Origin: Bimastos eiseni
Lineage: Eukaryota > Annelida > Clitellata > Crassiclitellata > Lumbricidae
Length of the DNA: 64,000 bases
Assembly: GCA_959347315.1 (NCBI GenBank)
Contig: OY365809.1
Location: 6,798,853-6,862,852, forward strand
Direction: 5' to 3'
Part shown: positions 1 to 11,690 of the stretch, piece after piece
Layout: every line of letters starts with the position of its first letter
Numbering within the stretch: the first letter of the stretch is position 1
Made by a program: the position numbers and the translations under genes
The notes under the pieces: model-generated
The model's input: only the letters and a program-made list of their open reading frames with translations
Told to the model about the DNA's origin: nothing
The model's database searches: none

Positions 1-874
1 ACCACAACCAACGAAGACTGTGTAGAAGGGAAAAAGATTCCAGGTTGAGTTTGAATGCATTAAGGTCGATGGAGCTGATACGAGACGGAGTAGGAATAGC
101 CTGAAGAGAAGAGATCTGAAATGCAAGGCGCTGGGGAAGAGTTGCATGGAGATTCGATAAAAGTAACTTTGCACTGTGTCGCTCCTTTGTCGTAGCTCCT
201 GAAAAAGCTCATCATTGATTGGACAAAGGAGATCCAACGGTTTAACACTGTGCGCGTAACCGGATTTTTAGTGCGGCATATATAGGCAAGCAATAATTAT
301 TTTAAAAACTTTTCCTTACAAAATTCGCACTATAGCCTAGGCCTATCTATGAACATTTAAACGAAATCACTCGCTAATGATTATTTGTTGCTTTAATTTA
401 TCATGTCATGTTTATATTTTCGTTTTGATGATTTGTTATCGTCGGAAATCAATTTTATAACAAAATTTTGCAAAGGCATCTGTAACTGCAAAAATATTTT
501 AATGTAACTTTTTATGCAATATTCGGGTTTTTAAGTAGACCTGATCTAAAATTACATCTGTACAGACTGTGAGCGAAGTTTAATTGCATTTTACTTTTTA
601 CTTTTTCGTCCTTTCCCGCAAAAAAACTTCAAATTCGTTTTCTCCGAATTTTCGAACTGGAGATTCGCGAAGATAATTCTCAGGCGACGACGTGTCCGAC
701 GAAGTGGATCTAACTTCGCCGATCGTCCTTAGAACGCTTTCAACGGTAGACCCACTCGAACCGTAGAACCTGGCGACGGAGCGTTGAACCAGAGAGATAG
801 GGCGTGTGAACGGATCGGTTGATGGCGCAGAGCGAGGGAGGAATCAACGAAGCCCGACACAGCATCCTCGTAAG

Positions 875-1206
875 TAGGGCTGCCGAGAGGACCGAGTAAT
901 CGCGACTAGTCGACTTCAAAAGTTACTCGAGTAATTTTTGTACTCTAGTACCAGCATGCTTCCACTTCCAGCCGGCTTTCTGTAGCCTATATTTCATTTT
1001 GTTTGTATGTTTAGTAGCTTGTTAGTTTGTTACGTCGGAGATTTAACTTTATTGATGCACCAGAGCTTTAGTTAGCATGCTGGGGTCTATTTTGTCTGCA
1101 ATAGAAGCAATGCAGCTCGAATTAAGCACTTCCGGTATTAACGAGTACAAGCCAAGCTACTCGACCGAGTACTCGACTCAAAAACTACTCGTTAGCGGCA
1201 GCCCTA
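875..1206. mobile_element. hAT-type MITE, 332 bp, with 8-bp target duplication
   Basis: The ends are TAGGGCTGCC and GGCAGCCCTA, a 10-bp perfect terminal inverted repeat. The flanks are CTCGTAAG (867-874) and CTCGTGCG (1207-1214), matching at 6 of 8 bases, the target-site length of hAT elements. Subterminal GACTAGTCGA and CGAGTACTCG palindromes are also present. It has no coding capacity. Confidence 0.8.
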
Positions 1207-2257
1207 CTCGTGCGCCGCGAATAGATAGATGGTGGAAAGGTCAGCCGTGAACGATGGCTCGGTGACAGGAGACAGCACCCGAAGCGCTTCGTCAGAGGAT
1301 GCATAGTCGAGTCTCCTCCACTGTCGAACTAACCCTATGGTTTAGTAGGCCTACGTTGATTGAAGGAGGAAGGATGTGACACCGATTAAAGTAGGTGACA
1401 GATGAGGTGATCCAAGTTTCTGTTAAGGAGATTGCGTCAGACCGTAGTCTGAGGGCGAAATGAGATCATTTTACGAAGTGTAATTTCGTCGTTAAGAAAC
1501 GAACGGATATTAAGTTTTCATACGTTGAAGTGAGATGCAGAAACTTACCAGAGGTTACAATTTATAAATGATAAAGAAGAAGCAATGGAAATCATTTATG
1601 AGATTTGAAGTAGGCCCAGGCCTACTTGCGAGGTGCGGTGAGAATAGTACAATTGTATGCAGTGCTTAAAGTGGTTTTGGTGAGCAGTGGGAACTCCAAA
1701 GTTCAAGTTGACTCAATAGGAGACAGGACCATCAATGTCTACAGTCTACCCCTAACCAGGCCTTATGCAAATTTAAGAATTGTGTTCTTCGATGAAACCG
1801 CCTTCCACATATTAAAGATGTAAAAGAAAATACATTTAAAAACTCAAAAAATATAAATAATTTACGTTGATTTTTTAACATGTATCATCTTTCTTTCCCT
1901 AAAAATAAATATGAATCCTGCAGATTTTTTAAATAAAATAGATATACATGTATACAGCCTAATGTCTATAATGTGTCTAGTTCAAACTCAAAGAGCAAGG
2001 GTTCGGATCTCACATACAGTTAGGCCTATATTGAGCTAGTCAAATAGTCAATTGTAGCTACATGGGCCTAACAAAAGAGAAAATATTAAAGAAATTCTAT
2101 TCAGTCTATGATGTTGTCTTCACATGAGAAACTCAATAGACAGCTGTAACCAGAGTGATGTGCAGGATTAATATATTCATTTTACTGAACCTCCTTTCAC
2201 ACTTGCCGTGCTTAGGATACTGGTTAAGGTGTTTATTCGATTCAGCGACTCTCGGAA
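1207..2257. other. Intergenic, AT-rich, no gene seen
   Basis: Short open frames only, no splice-supported coding sequence. TAGGCCTA-type motifs occur at about 1346, 1611 and 2022. Confidence 0.5.
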
Positions 2258-2780
2258 ATGATCAGAAACTCTGCCACCTCTACTATCTTAATAATCTCGA
2301 TAATCTTGTGTATTGACGTAGGAACTTGCCAAGTAAATGGACAAGTCATCTCTCGCCCCCTCAGGGTCGATATCATTTGGCCAAGCATTGGGATCAAGAG
2401 ATCAGACACTAGAACTACACAGATCCTTCTCCGTATCTGCCAACAGTTTCTTTGTCATGCCGTCTACCAATGCTTGGTAAAACTGGCCTCGATATATTTC
2501 CCTCTCTTTCCCACTGCAAGTAGCAAACGATACACCTTTGAAAGCTCTTGCATCTGCAGCCTGGCCAGCGTCAGCATAATACTGTCCACTCAGTCATTTC
2601 TAGCTGCAATGACCTCGATTCGTCTTGTCAGAAGTAGATGATCAACAGGAAGAGTGATATAAACTATCCGCAATGCTAAGGACAAATCGGCCAACTCTTC
2701 CAGGGTATCATACACGAGTCCAAAATTCTTTGTGAAAACAGGGTTAGCCAGTTTCATGACCGTTACCAACAATTTCTGCT
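2258..2780 (-). pseudogene. Decayed hAT transposase C-terminal region (ZNF862/KIAA1586-like)
   Basis: On the minus strand, three consecutive open stretches in shifting frames read like the C-terminal part of hAT-derived proteins. They are LVYDTLEELADLSLALR with a following LLLTRRIEV; then, after a stop and a frame shift, QFYQALVDGMTKKLL; then, after another stop, LDPNAWPNDIDPE. The order matches the family as I know it. At least one frameshift and two stops show it is dead. The catalytic part further upstream is not recognisable. Confidence 0.6.
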
Positions 2781-3022
2781 GCTCTAAATCAGCTCTCCTA
2801 CTATTCGCTGATCAATTGGTGAAATAATTGTGCAAACACACTGTAGGATTGCCGAACATCTCTAACCAAGACCAAGAGCTTACATTTGCGCCTCACATTC
2901 ACCGTCTCCTGTGTAACTGTGTGATTCATGCTAAAAGTGGCGTCAGCTCAGCACTGTTACTCGTTCGATAACTCCAGACGCCACCGCTACACTTGTCCAC
3001 TCCTTCATCAAATTACTGCGGC

Positions 3023-3262
3023 TCACTCTATGTAGGCCTCCAAACTGGGCGGTTGCGGTGCCTGGACCGGGTCCTGCTTTCTGCTGCACGTCTTGTCGTT
3101 CGCGTTCCGAAATTTGGCCATGTCTCCGGCTAGATGCTGGATGCGCTCCCCTAGCCACTCCTCCAGCAGCGACTCTCGATCGTACTCCATCATCGCTCTG
3201 GTCTGCCAGTCCTTGGCTTCTTGCCACGTTTCGTCTCTGCCGATCTTCGCAAACTCTGACAC
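3023..3262 (-). other. Short coding-like open frame, unidentified
   Basis: A 79-residue frame beginning MSEFAKIGRDETWQEAKDW, with charged, helix-like composition (SLLEEWLGERIQHLAGDM) and CpG-richer DNA than its surroundings. It lies just upstream, on the same strand, of the decayed transposase and may be part of the same old insertion. No family was recognised, and no splice signals decide its limits. Confidence 0.25.
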
Positions 3263-3758
3263 TCATCTTTAAGTGCACCGGTTGGGCTAATTACCGCCTT
3301 GCAATTTCAATCAATGACTTCAGATATAATTAGGTCGTTAGACTTAATTTAACTTGCCACTGACCTGCATTCCGAAGGACAGTAAACGACGGTAACCACA
3401 TTAACGACGCAAATAAATCAAAGCTTGAAGTAGACACTGCTTCGAAGTATGATCGTTGCAATGACGATACGCCTACAATTTGCTGTAAACTTTGGCTTTG
3501 CAAAATACGTAGATATGTCACACAGTGCAACTTAAAAAAAGGGACCCCTAATGTGTGAAATTACAGGATCATCTGCGTGACATAATTCTACAATAGGCAA
3601 CAATGAATCCAGGAAACAGCAGGACAGGATCTATATAAACGGTAATAGACCCCATTGTTATAGCTACATAATATTGTAGGCCTATACGCTGTGACTCATA
3701 ATTATTTAATATTTAATTCTGCACTTCATTTGTCATTTTTTAAGCTTCCCACGAGCTC

Positions 3759-3772
3759 ATATATATATATAC

Positions 3773-3819
<47 letters not shown>

Positions 3820-3824
3820 CATAC
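3759..3824. repeat. AT microsatellite
   Basis: Nearly pure alternating AT with a few TAC interruptions, followed by three TACA units. Confidence 0.9.
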
Positions 3825-3829
3825 ATAAT

Positions 3830-5935
3830 CGAAGAAACAAGTATTGAGTTAAGCGACAGAGAATGCAGAAGTTCAAATGCATTGGACAGATGGGAACGCG
3901 CCTCTCAATCGGTAGGTGGCGTAGTACGTGTTTGAAATTAAAACTAATAATTGGTATTATTGTGGTGGCTTATTTATGAAACTTTAACGTATTCATTTGT
4001 TGACTAAACGAAATTGCTTTCCTTTCTGTGCGATGATTGATGTGAAATTAATCTTAATTAAATCTAAAATTGTACACTCCTTTGAGAGGTGCCGCGCACA
4101 CGAATCGCTAGGTGGCATCGTACATGTGTTTATTGAATTTACAATAATAATTATGATTGCTATTATTACTTTAGCTTATTTACCATTAACACTGCTATTT
4201 AGTGAGTAAATAAAACTACTTTCCTTTAAGTCCAATAATTGATTGTCAAAAATAAGGCGCAGCTGACAGTTGATTAAGGTAGCTATACTTTTAGACACCT
4301 TTATTTGAGAATGAATTGATAGGATACCAAATAAGTAGTGCAACGCGTATATGATACAGTTGGGAGTGGACGGGTTGATAGCACACATTCTGAGGATAGG
4401 CCCTATGGTCCAGTAAATGCACTTGCATTTGAGGATGGATGTGTAGCGGTTCCCCGGCTCCCAACTTTTGCAAAGCTTCCGTTTTGACGTTTCAATTTCT
4501 TATTTTAAGAAAGCTTCACTTTTTCTGTCCAACAATCATCATTGATGGACAAAGACAGCGATGCTGAAATTAATACTAGAAGAACTTTATTCTGTAGAGG
4601 TATTGCATGGGTTACAATGTAGAGCCTGTTTTTGTCCTTTCTCAAGACGAATTTCTTTTATCTGGAAGCGATTGGTGTGCGCTGAGAGAGGCGCTATATG
4701 AATAAAAAGATTTAAATACAATATAATGCAATATGTGATGGCCACCGTACCTGACTTCAGAGAGAGTAGGCCAACACTTCTGCCAATGTCCCTAAACTTC
4801 CACTCCCTTTCATCATCTATTATCCTATGTCTCCTCCTCGTCCTCTCCTCGTTTTTTCTGTTCTCATGGATCCTCTCCTTCCGTTGTCTATCACTATCCA
4901 TTGTATTCTCATTCAATTCCAATGCTAATTCCCTCATCTTCCCCTCCTCCCCTTCACTACCCTCACAATTTTTCTACCTCTCCCTCTCATGCATTCCTCA
5001 CCTGCCCATCCTCTCCGATGTCAACACTTCCTCCCATTTCCATGCTCCTCTTTCCCTCCATTCTAATCCTCGCCCATCTTCCGCTCTCCACCACTCCTCA
5101 TCATCGCCTTTGCCCGCGATTTAGAAATCGTCCGTTTAATAATAATAATCCTCTGCCCTCCCCATTATTATAGTGATCCGTTAACATACCAGGTTTAAGG
5201 CCTTATAGGCCTACATGTCGTTAGTGTAAAGCTGTTTACAAGCGGACAGTAAACACACTGTAATAAGTAATTCTAAATAAGACTCATAAGAGTCATGAAT
5301 TAGTTGTCGTTACCGAATGGACTTTCCGAAGAAGAGTTTTATTGGAACACATGCGTTGCGAGGGTTCCATTTCATTGTGAGCAGTAGGAACGCAGACACA
5401 GGATTTTGAGAGCAGTGGGAATGCCGTTCCCACCCAGTTTAAACCATGATTATACGACAATGAAATGACTGTCAGGCTGCCATGTTTGGTTATGGCTGTT
5501 ATAGGCCCAACGGGCAGCACATGGGTGAGTGGAGTATGGAATACCAGACAGAGGAGGGAGAGGATTACGAGAAGCGTTGATGTGTACTGCATGCAGTCGT
5601 TGAATATGGTTGGTGGGGTGAAATCAATGACGATGTAGAGGTCAGGATTTGAAAATCAAAGGGTTCAGGCAGAAGGGAAAACATCAGGCATTTCGATCGT
5701 TTAGACAGGCTTAAAAATCTGAAAGGACTCGCCGAATCCAGAGACCGATCTATGCCGAAAGCCAGGATTCGCAACTCAAAGGAAACGACGAAAGTAAGGA
5801 ATCTAAATTAATAAGAACAAAATGTGCAGTACGTCTGCTGGTTCACAACGTGATACGTCTGTGTCATAGTTTCAAGATGACGATGGAATTTACGGATTGT
5901 TGTCCCAGACAGCAATACCCGTTGGGCCTGAAGCG
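3830..5935. other. Intergenic with a pyrimidine-rich block
   Basis: About 4790-5135 is strongly C/T-rich on the plus strand (TCCTCC and CATCTTCC-like words) and yields spurious Ser/Pro/Leu-rich frames. No gene signature elsewhere in the interval. Confidence 0.5.
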
Positions 5936-6115
5936 GATTACTATGGGAGAATTGTGGCATACTGTGGGGGTCGGCGAAGTGTGGTCCTTCCTCTACTTTG
6001 CCACAATCTCTGTGACAGTCGCGCAAATCCGTTCCTTGGTTTTGCCCCCAGCGGGCCAACACTGCCCCTAGCGAAATGGAGGCCACACAGTGGCCCTCGT
6101 TTGGCGCACACTAAT
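5936..6115. repeat. Dispersed relative of the 11.3 kb tandem repeat
   Basis: Contains ATTGTGGCATACTGTGGG and CCCCCAGCGGGCCAAC. These resemble ATTGTGTGGGCATACTGTAGG-type and CCCACAGCGGGCGATA words in the tandem array at 11299-11690. Similarity judged by eye. Confidence 0.4.
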
Positions 6116-6596
6116 GAACTAAACCGGGGCGCGTTCGTGTCAACCACAGCTTGGGTGGGAGGTTTGGACGAGTAATTAGGTGCAGCCGTAGATTCGAACG
6201 GGAAGCAAGTGATGACGGCTGCATGAGGGGGGAGTGAAGGTTGCCCGCAGCGCTGTTTGGCCGGACTTCAACAATGGAGTCCCAACATATAGGCAAAAGG
6301 CTGTTGTTAGACATGCGTTACTACTTGGCGCCAAATGCGACTATACGATGGTTTTCGCGCAAGTAGGAAAGTATAGATGTAGGTCCGATATTAATAATTC
6401 ACCAAACATTGGTAACAAAACATAAAAAATGAATAATGAGAAAAACTAAATCACTCGTGGTCTTTTAGAAAAAAAAACCCACAAAATCTGGCAAAATTAT
6501 TGACACATGATTTCGCAGTTTTCATATGTGAAAGGCATTATTCTATGATGGTGTCACAAATTGATCATGCGTAAGTATTCAAGTTAAAAAAATACT

Positions 6597-7226
6597 TAAT
6601 TACTTACTTGCTTGCTTGACGTACGTACTTACGTACTTACTTACTTATTTACTTACTTATTTACTTACATATTTACTTGCTTATTTACTTACTTACATAC
6701 TTACGTACTTACTTACGTACCTACTTACGTACCTACTTACGTACTTACACACGTACTTACACACGTACTTACACACGTACTTACACACGTACTTACGCAC
6801 GTAAGTAAGTAAGCACGTAAGTAACTTACTTACGTACTTACTTACCTACGTATGTACTTACGTACGTAAGTAAGTAAGTATGTAAGTTACTCACATTTAC
6901 TTACTTACTTACATACGCACGCACTTGCGCACGTACTTACGCACGTAAGTAAGTAGGCACGTAAGTAAGTAGGCACGTAAGTAACTTACGTACTTACTTA
7001 TGTACTTACTTACTTACGTATGTACTTACGTACGTAAGTATGTAAGTTACTCACTCACTCATTTACTTACTTACTTATTTACTTACTTATTTACTAATTT
7101 ACTTTCATACGTAGGTAAGTAAGTAAGCAAGCAAGTAAGTAAGTTACTTACGTACTTACGTAAGTAAGCAAGCAAGCATGCAAATAAGTAAGTAAGTTAC
7201 CTACTTACTTACTTACTTACTTACCT
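6597..7226. repeat. ACTT/ACGT tetranucleotide array with strand-switching blocks
   Basis: About 630 bp built from ACTTACTT, ACGTACTT and their complements AAGTAAGT and TAAGTAAGC. Orientation flips at least five times (near 6805, 6840, 6875, 6940 and 7110), so long hairpins are possible. Open frames across it (Tyr/Leu/Thr repeats) are artefacts. Confidence 0.9.
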
Positions 7227-8100
7227 ACTATTTCGCTACTATGCCAAATATGCTCAATCTCGTAAGCGTAATGGGCCAATATGTAATCATAATATTACCT
7301 GGAAAAGTAAGTAAGTAGAAATTCACTTTATTGAACCGCTTGCAAGCGCTCTACGGGGCTATCATACATTTGCAATCAAAGATTGTACAATCACAAAATC
7401 AATCACAAGAAGTAATTAAAAGCGTATTCGGAGCTGTGAGAACGCAATGAGAAAGTACGCAATGGGAATAGTCATTTGTATAGCATTCGGGTATAATAAA
7501 CCACTTCAGATTAAAAGACTAGCGAACTCTATATGGAGACCCAACCAAGACTATCCTGAGAATGTCATTCTAAACGATGATAAGGGTGTCTGACATGTGA
7601 GCCACAAATTATTTTTCTATTGACATTCTTCGTTCAATTATTTTTATTTTTTGTGAAAAACTGAACGTTGGCTTGCGATATGTATAAAACACGTTCACGT
7701 GCGTACTTACTTACTTCCACTGCAAGATGTGTATATTGGTCCTTGGCTGCCTGCTTGAAGGTAAAATTAGATCAGAACCAATATGTTCGTTGAACGCAGA
7801 TGCTGCGCGTTTCGAAATTTCAATGGCCGTATAATTATTCGTATTCATTTGAACAGCCATAAGTTTCCTTTTTTATCTTTTTTTATCTCTTATCGTCCAT
7901 GTTTGGCATTCGTCGCAAAACTTTGTTCACTGAGTTTATTGCAGTCTACTCAGTTTATTGTTTAGCAGTAATAGCGAACAATACATTCATGTAAGGTAAA
8001 CAATATGGCTGCCCCCGAATGCTCCACAACTAGAGCGTTGAAAAATAAAACGCTGCTGTTGAAAACGATAATCCAACCAGTGTGGACACAGATGCACTCT
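7227..8100. other. Intergenic, no gene seen
   Basis: AT-rich unique-looking sequence with no supported coding exon. TTTGCAATCAAAGATTGTACAATC near 7368-7392 is a small inverted word. Confidence 0.4.
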
Positions 8101-8113
8101 AGTGAGGCTTACT

Positions 8114-8866
8114 TCAAGCCTTCTTTGATTTGTTTGATCTTGTTGATTTTCTTTGGGCAGGTGGATCCTCTTGGTTACAGGAATAACAGATGGTAATGTC
8201 ATTGGTCTCAGATTCTTCATTTGGCCCTAGATGAGGAACAACTTCTTTAGCTGGATCTGTTTGAGATGGATTCTCTGGTTCTGGATCTGGTGCAGCCTGA
8301 GATTGGATCACTCTTTCCATTAGTGCTTCTAATTCAGTTGCTTCTGTATCTCCAGCTGGTATGATGTCAACATCGTCCAGTCTTGGATGTTTCCTTCTGG
8401 ATGTTTTATCAGGTCGCTTTCTCTTGTTCTTTCTCAGCTGGGTTAAATTGAGTTGTTGACGAGGCATAACTTCATTCATTCCTATGGCAAGTTTGGCTGC
8501 AGAGATGTGGTAACATTACGATTTAGCCGGACAGGAGTACGAAACAGTTGGAAATAGTGTAACGACACGCGTTTCCACTGTTCCCTGAATTGTAAAAACT
8601 GCCAACTGATGAATTAGAACAATGTTATTGGAACTGATGACGTGTGCTGCGCGTTCGTTTGTTGAGGCGTAGGTATCAGCCGGAATGGATGAATGCACTT
8701 GTCCTTCTTCATCTTCTATTGATGAGAAGACTCCAGGACCTTCTTGACTGGCGGAGCTGGTGGTTGGCTGAGGATGTTGTTCGACAATTGGCTGCATGTT
8801 TCTCGATGAACGAATTCTATCGACAATTTCATCCGGATTTATTGATGTACAGGCAGCTGCAGGAGG
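8114..8866 (-). pseudogene. Unidentified coding-like region, broken, possibly transposon-derived
   Basis: Two minus-strand open stretches look protein-coding. The first starts after CTCCTGCAG at about 8866 and reads INPDEIVDRIRSSRNMQPIV, then a Ser/Pro/Glu-rich stretch up to about 8640. The second starts after CATCTCTGCAG at about 8508 and runs through MPRQQLNLTQLRKNKRKRPDK to CYSCNQEDPPAQRKSTRSNK and a stop at 8114. Both are charged, low-complexity tail-like sequences. The CxxC pair and basic end recall the C-termini of DDE transposases. The two are in different frames with no convincing intron between them. A hAT-like terminus lies at about 9441. Confidence 0.35.
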
Positions 8867-9359
8867 AACGAGGCTCTATCATTGAGCAACAGATCACGGC
8901 TCAATGATTCCAATTTGAATGGACTAAATGATTCTGGCTACAACTAATCTTCAACTGAACATTGAAAATCTTGCTAATAATATTCAGCAACATAAATCGC
9001 ATATTAATGACTTTTAAAGTATCAAGTGATTAAGCTTTAAATAAATATTACCAGTGCTTTTTTGGCACCTTTTTTCAATTACTGATATTAAACTAGTAGT
9101 TTTGCAAAAACTTTGTAATTTGAAATGACACTTTACAATTTCAATTTTTCACATTATAAAATTTATTGGTGATTGTGATCATTTTGTCCTATGAAATTAA
9201 TTTGATTTGGTAGCTAATTTTGATGTCATTTTTTTCAACAATACAAATGCGTTCCGGCTGCATATCAGCAGATTTTTTCCTCAAAAAGTACTGAATAAAA
9301 CACTAATAAAAAAATGGATTTATCCTTGTGTCATTTGATTCCATTCTAAAAAAAATCTG

Positions 9360-9451
9360 TAATAATTGAAAATAATCATTTTTGACCTTGTAGCCAGTCA
9401 TGTCCTCAACTAAATAAAAGCGGCCCTAAGTCGAAAAAGGATGAGAATCAC
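9360..9451 (-). mobile_element. hAT-like terminal fragment
   Basis: Read on the minus strand the segment starts CAGTGATTCTCATCC, the typical hAT end sequence. No matching partner end or 8-bp duplication was found with confidence. Confidence 0.35.
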
Positions 9452-10922
9452 TGATCTAGACCAATGCATGAGCGTAATTCAAGTGCACGAGCTTGTAATT
9501 TATTTGCTGAATGAATTATATCGAGCATGTAGAAATAACGTTGAATGTCATTTTGTTACATTTGCAAAGTTGCATATTAGTTATACGTTTTGACTGTCAC
9601 AATGAATGATGTGATTTGTCGGCCTTTACAACAAATATTTCATCTGTTTTGCCCTCCCATTTAGTTGTCCTATTCCAATATCATCACCAACAGGCAGCAA
9701 CTTGTCACTTAAATCGTGGCGATGCAGTATCAACCAAGTACTGTGGCTTCTGTGTACTTAGCTCTGTGGCTTGAGACAACTAGCAGCAGATACTGTTTCT
9801 GTTCTTCACTTGTAATGGAGCAGCAGTCCTGTAACAATTTTGCAGCTTGAGCTGCTTGGTCATTTGCCTCTGCTTATAGAGGTTTACTTAATTTTTGTGT
9901 AGCTGGAAATCTTCAAGGGTCGGCTTTTTGTCTGAAGCTTCTTGTGCAAAGGAGTCCACATTCAACCCAAGTGTGAATTAATGAAATACACATGTCTAAG
10001 ACAAATGCGTGTGCTCTGTATATGTACAAGCTGGTGCATATCAATTCATTTCTTTTTAGGCATATGTAAATGGTTTGTATTCTGACAGGACCAATCCCAA
10101 GCAATGCGTTCGCCGGTAACTAACTTATTAGGCGATTTACAGTTATACTTCACGTTTGTGGCTCAATGGTTCAAGCTGGTGAGATATCTTTGCTGAAATG
10201 TATATGACTCAAAACATGGCTAATGCAAAGTTCCTGAAATATTTATGTAGAAAAAATTATGATTTTATACCTGGAATACCTTTTTCTGTTTATCAGTCAT
10301 CTGGACAAAAATCACTGCTTACAACAGGGCCACTAGGAATTGTTGGATCTTCTACATGCTAGGGTGTATTGTAATATGTTGCTTGTTCAGATGTGATGTA
10401 TCATAAATGCCATTTGTATAGAGCTGCTGTTTCCTTACTTTTATTGTGACTATAAATGTTGTCATCATGATTTTTGGATAATGATTTTACTTCATCGTCA
10501 TCATAATTCAGATTTTGTGCTCATGATCTTGTAGTCTGTATAGCATTGTATCAAGAAACTTCCGTAGCACTTTGATATGAGCATTTCGTAGCTACTGCTT
10601 ACCATAGACCACAGACAATTTTCTTCTTAAGCTGATATTTCTGGATGTTGTAAAAATTTAAGTGTAAGTCTGTAGAAGTGTGTACTAAACCTTGTTAGGA
10701 AAAATTGTGCCTGTCACTTAGCCAATTACAGTTTTTAACGATGAGAAAAGAAGGTGTAAAGGGATATGCAAATAAAGGAAAGGATGTATGCAGTCAGAAA
10801 GTAAAGCACAGCATAGGTAGATGGACATGCAAGTCATACTGCATTCCAATAATCGTATGTGATCTCCTATAGCCTATTATAATTATAGCCTAATTCATGT
10901 TTCATCTAATTTTGAAAATTTT

Positions 10923-10971
<49 letters not shown>

Positions 10972-11298
10972 CAAAACTTTCATGTTGTGTGTGAAAAGTA
11001 TTTCTGAATATTGATTGTTGTAATTGTTTAGATATTTCAGAAGTTCTAATGATGACATACTTGCGACTTTGTATTTTACTGGTATAGTTGGATGTTGCAA
11101 TTTTTTTTCTATTTGTGATGCAAAAATTATCAAACAAACTTGATTAGTTTTTTCTCTTTCATGTATTAGCTATGTTATTCATTCCAATCTCATAAGTGTG
11201 CAGTATGGGTGATGTTATATACTTTTGAGATCAGAAATGCCAACTATACAGGAATTGACCTGACAATCATGTTCAACCAGATTTACAGTTGGTGGTAA
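9452..11298. other. Intergenic, AT-rich, no gene seen
   Basis: Includes a pure AT microsatellite at about 10926-10967. No coding or RNA gene signature. Confidence 0.5.
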
Positions 11299-11690
11299 TT
11301 TTCCACTAGTATCAACGCCGACGCTCTTTATTCGTAGAGCCCACAGTGGAATTGTGTGGGCATACTGTAGGCAAAGTGAAGGTTTGATACCGATAATCCT
11401 GCATAGCGCCCACAGCGGACGATGATTTGACACTAGAGCGGCCCCAATTACGCCGACGCTCCTCACTCGTTGGGCCTATAGGGGAATATTGTAGGCATAG
11501 CCGTTGTAAAGACATATGCCTCCATCGCGCCCACAGCGGGCGATAATTTTCCACTAGCGGGCCAACGCTCCACATTCATAGGGCGTACAGTGGCATATGT
11601 GGACAAACTGTAGTCACAGCAATGGTTAAAGACAGATATACCTTCATCGCGCCTACAGCGGGGAATGAATTCCCGCTAGCGGCCCTATAT
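11299..11690. repeat. Degenerate tandem repeat, unit about 120 bp, three copies
   Basis: The words CGCCGACGCTC / GCCAACGCTCC recur near 11318, 11451 and 11561. Each is followed by a CCTATAGGGG or CCCACAGTGG-like word, GCATA(C)TGTAGGC and CGCGCCCACAGCGG, and TTTTCCACTAG recurs. CpG-rich relative to its flanks. Confidence 0.65.

Noticed and set aside
4785..5173. Ser/Pro/Leu-rich proteins in the pyrimidine-rich block
   Set aside because: Two overlapping frames with the same biased composition and no splice sites or start context; a low-complexity effect.
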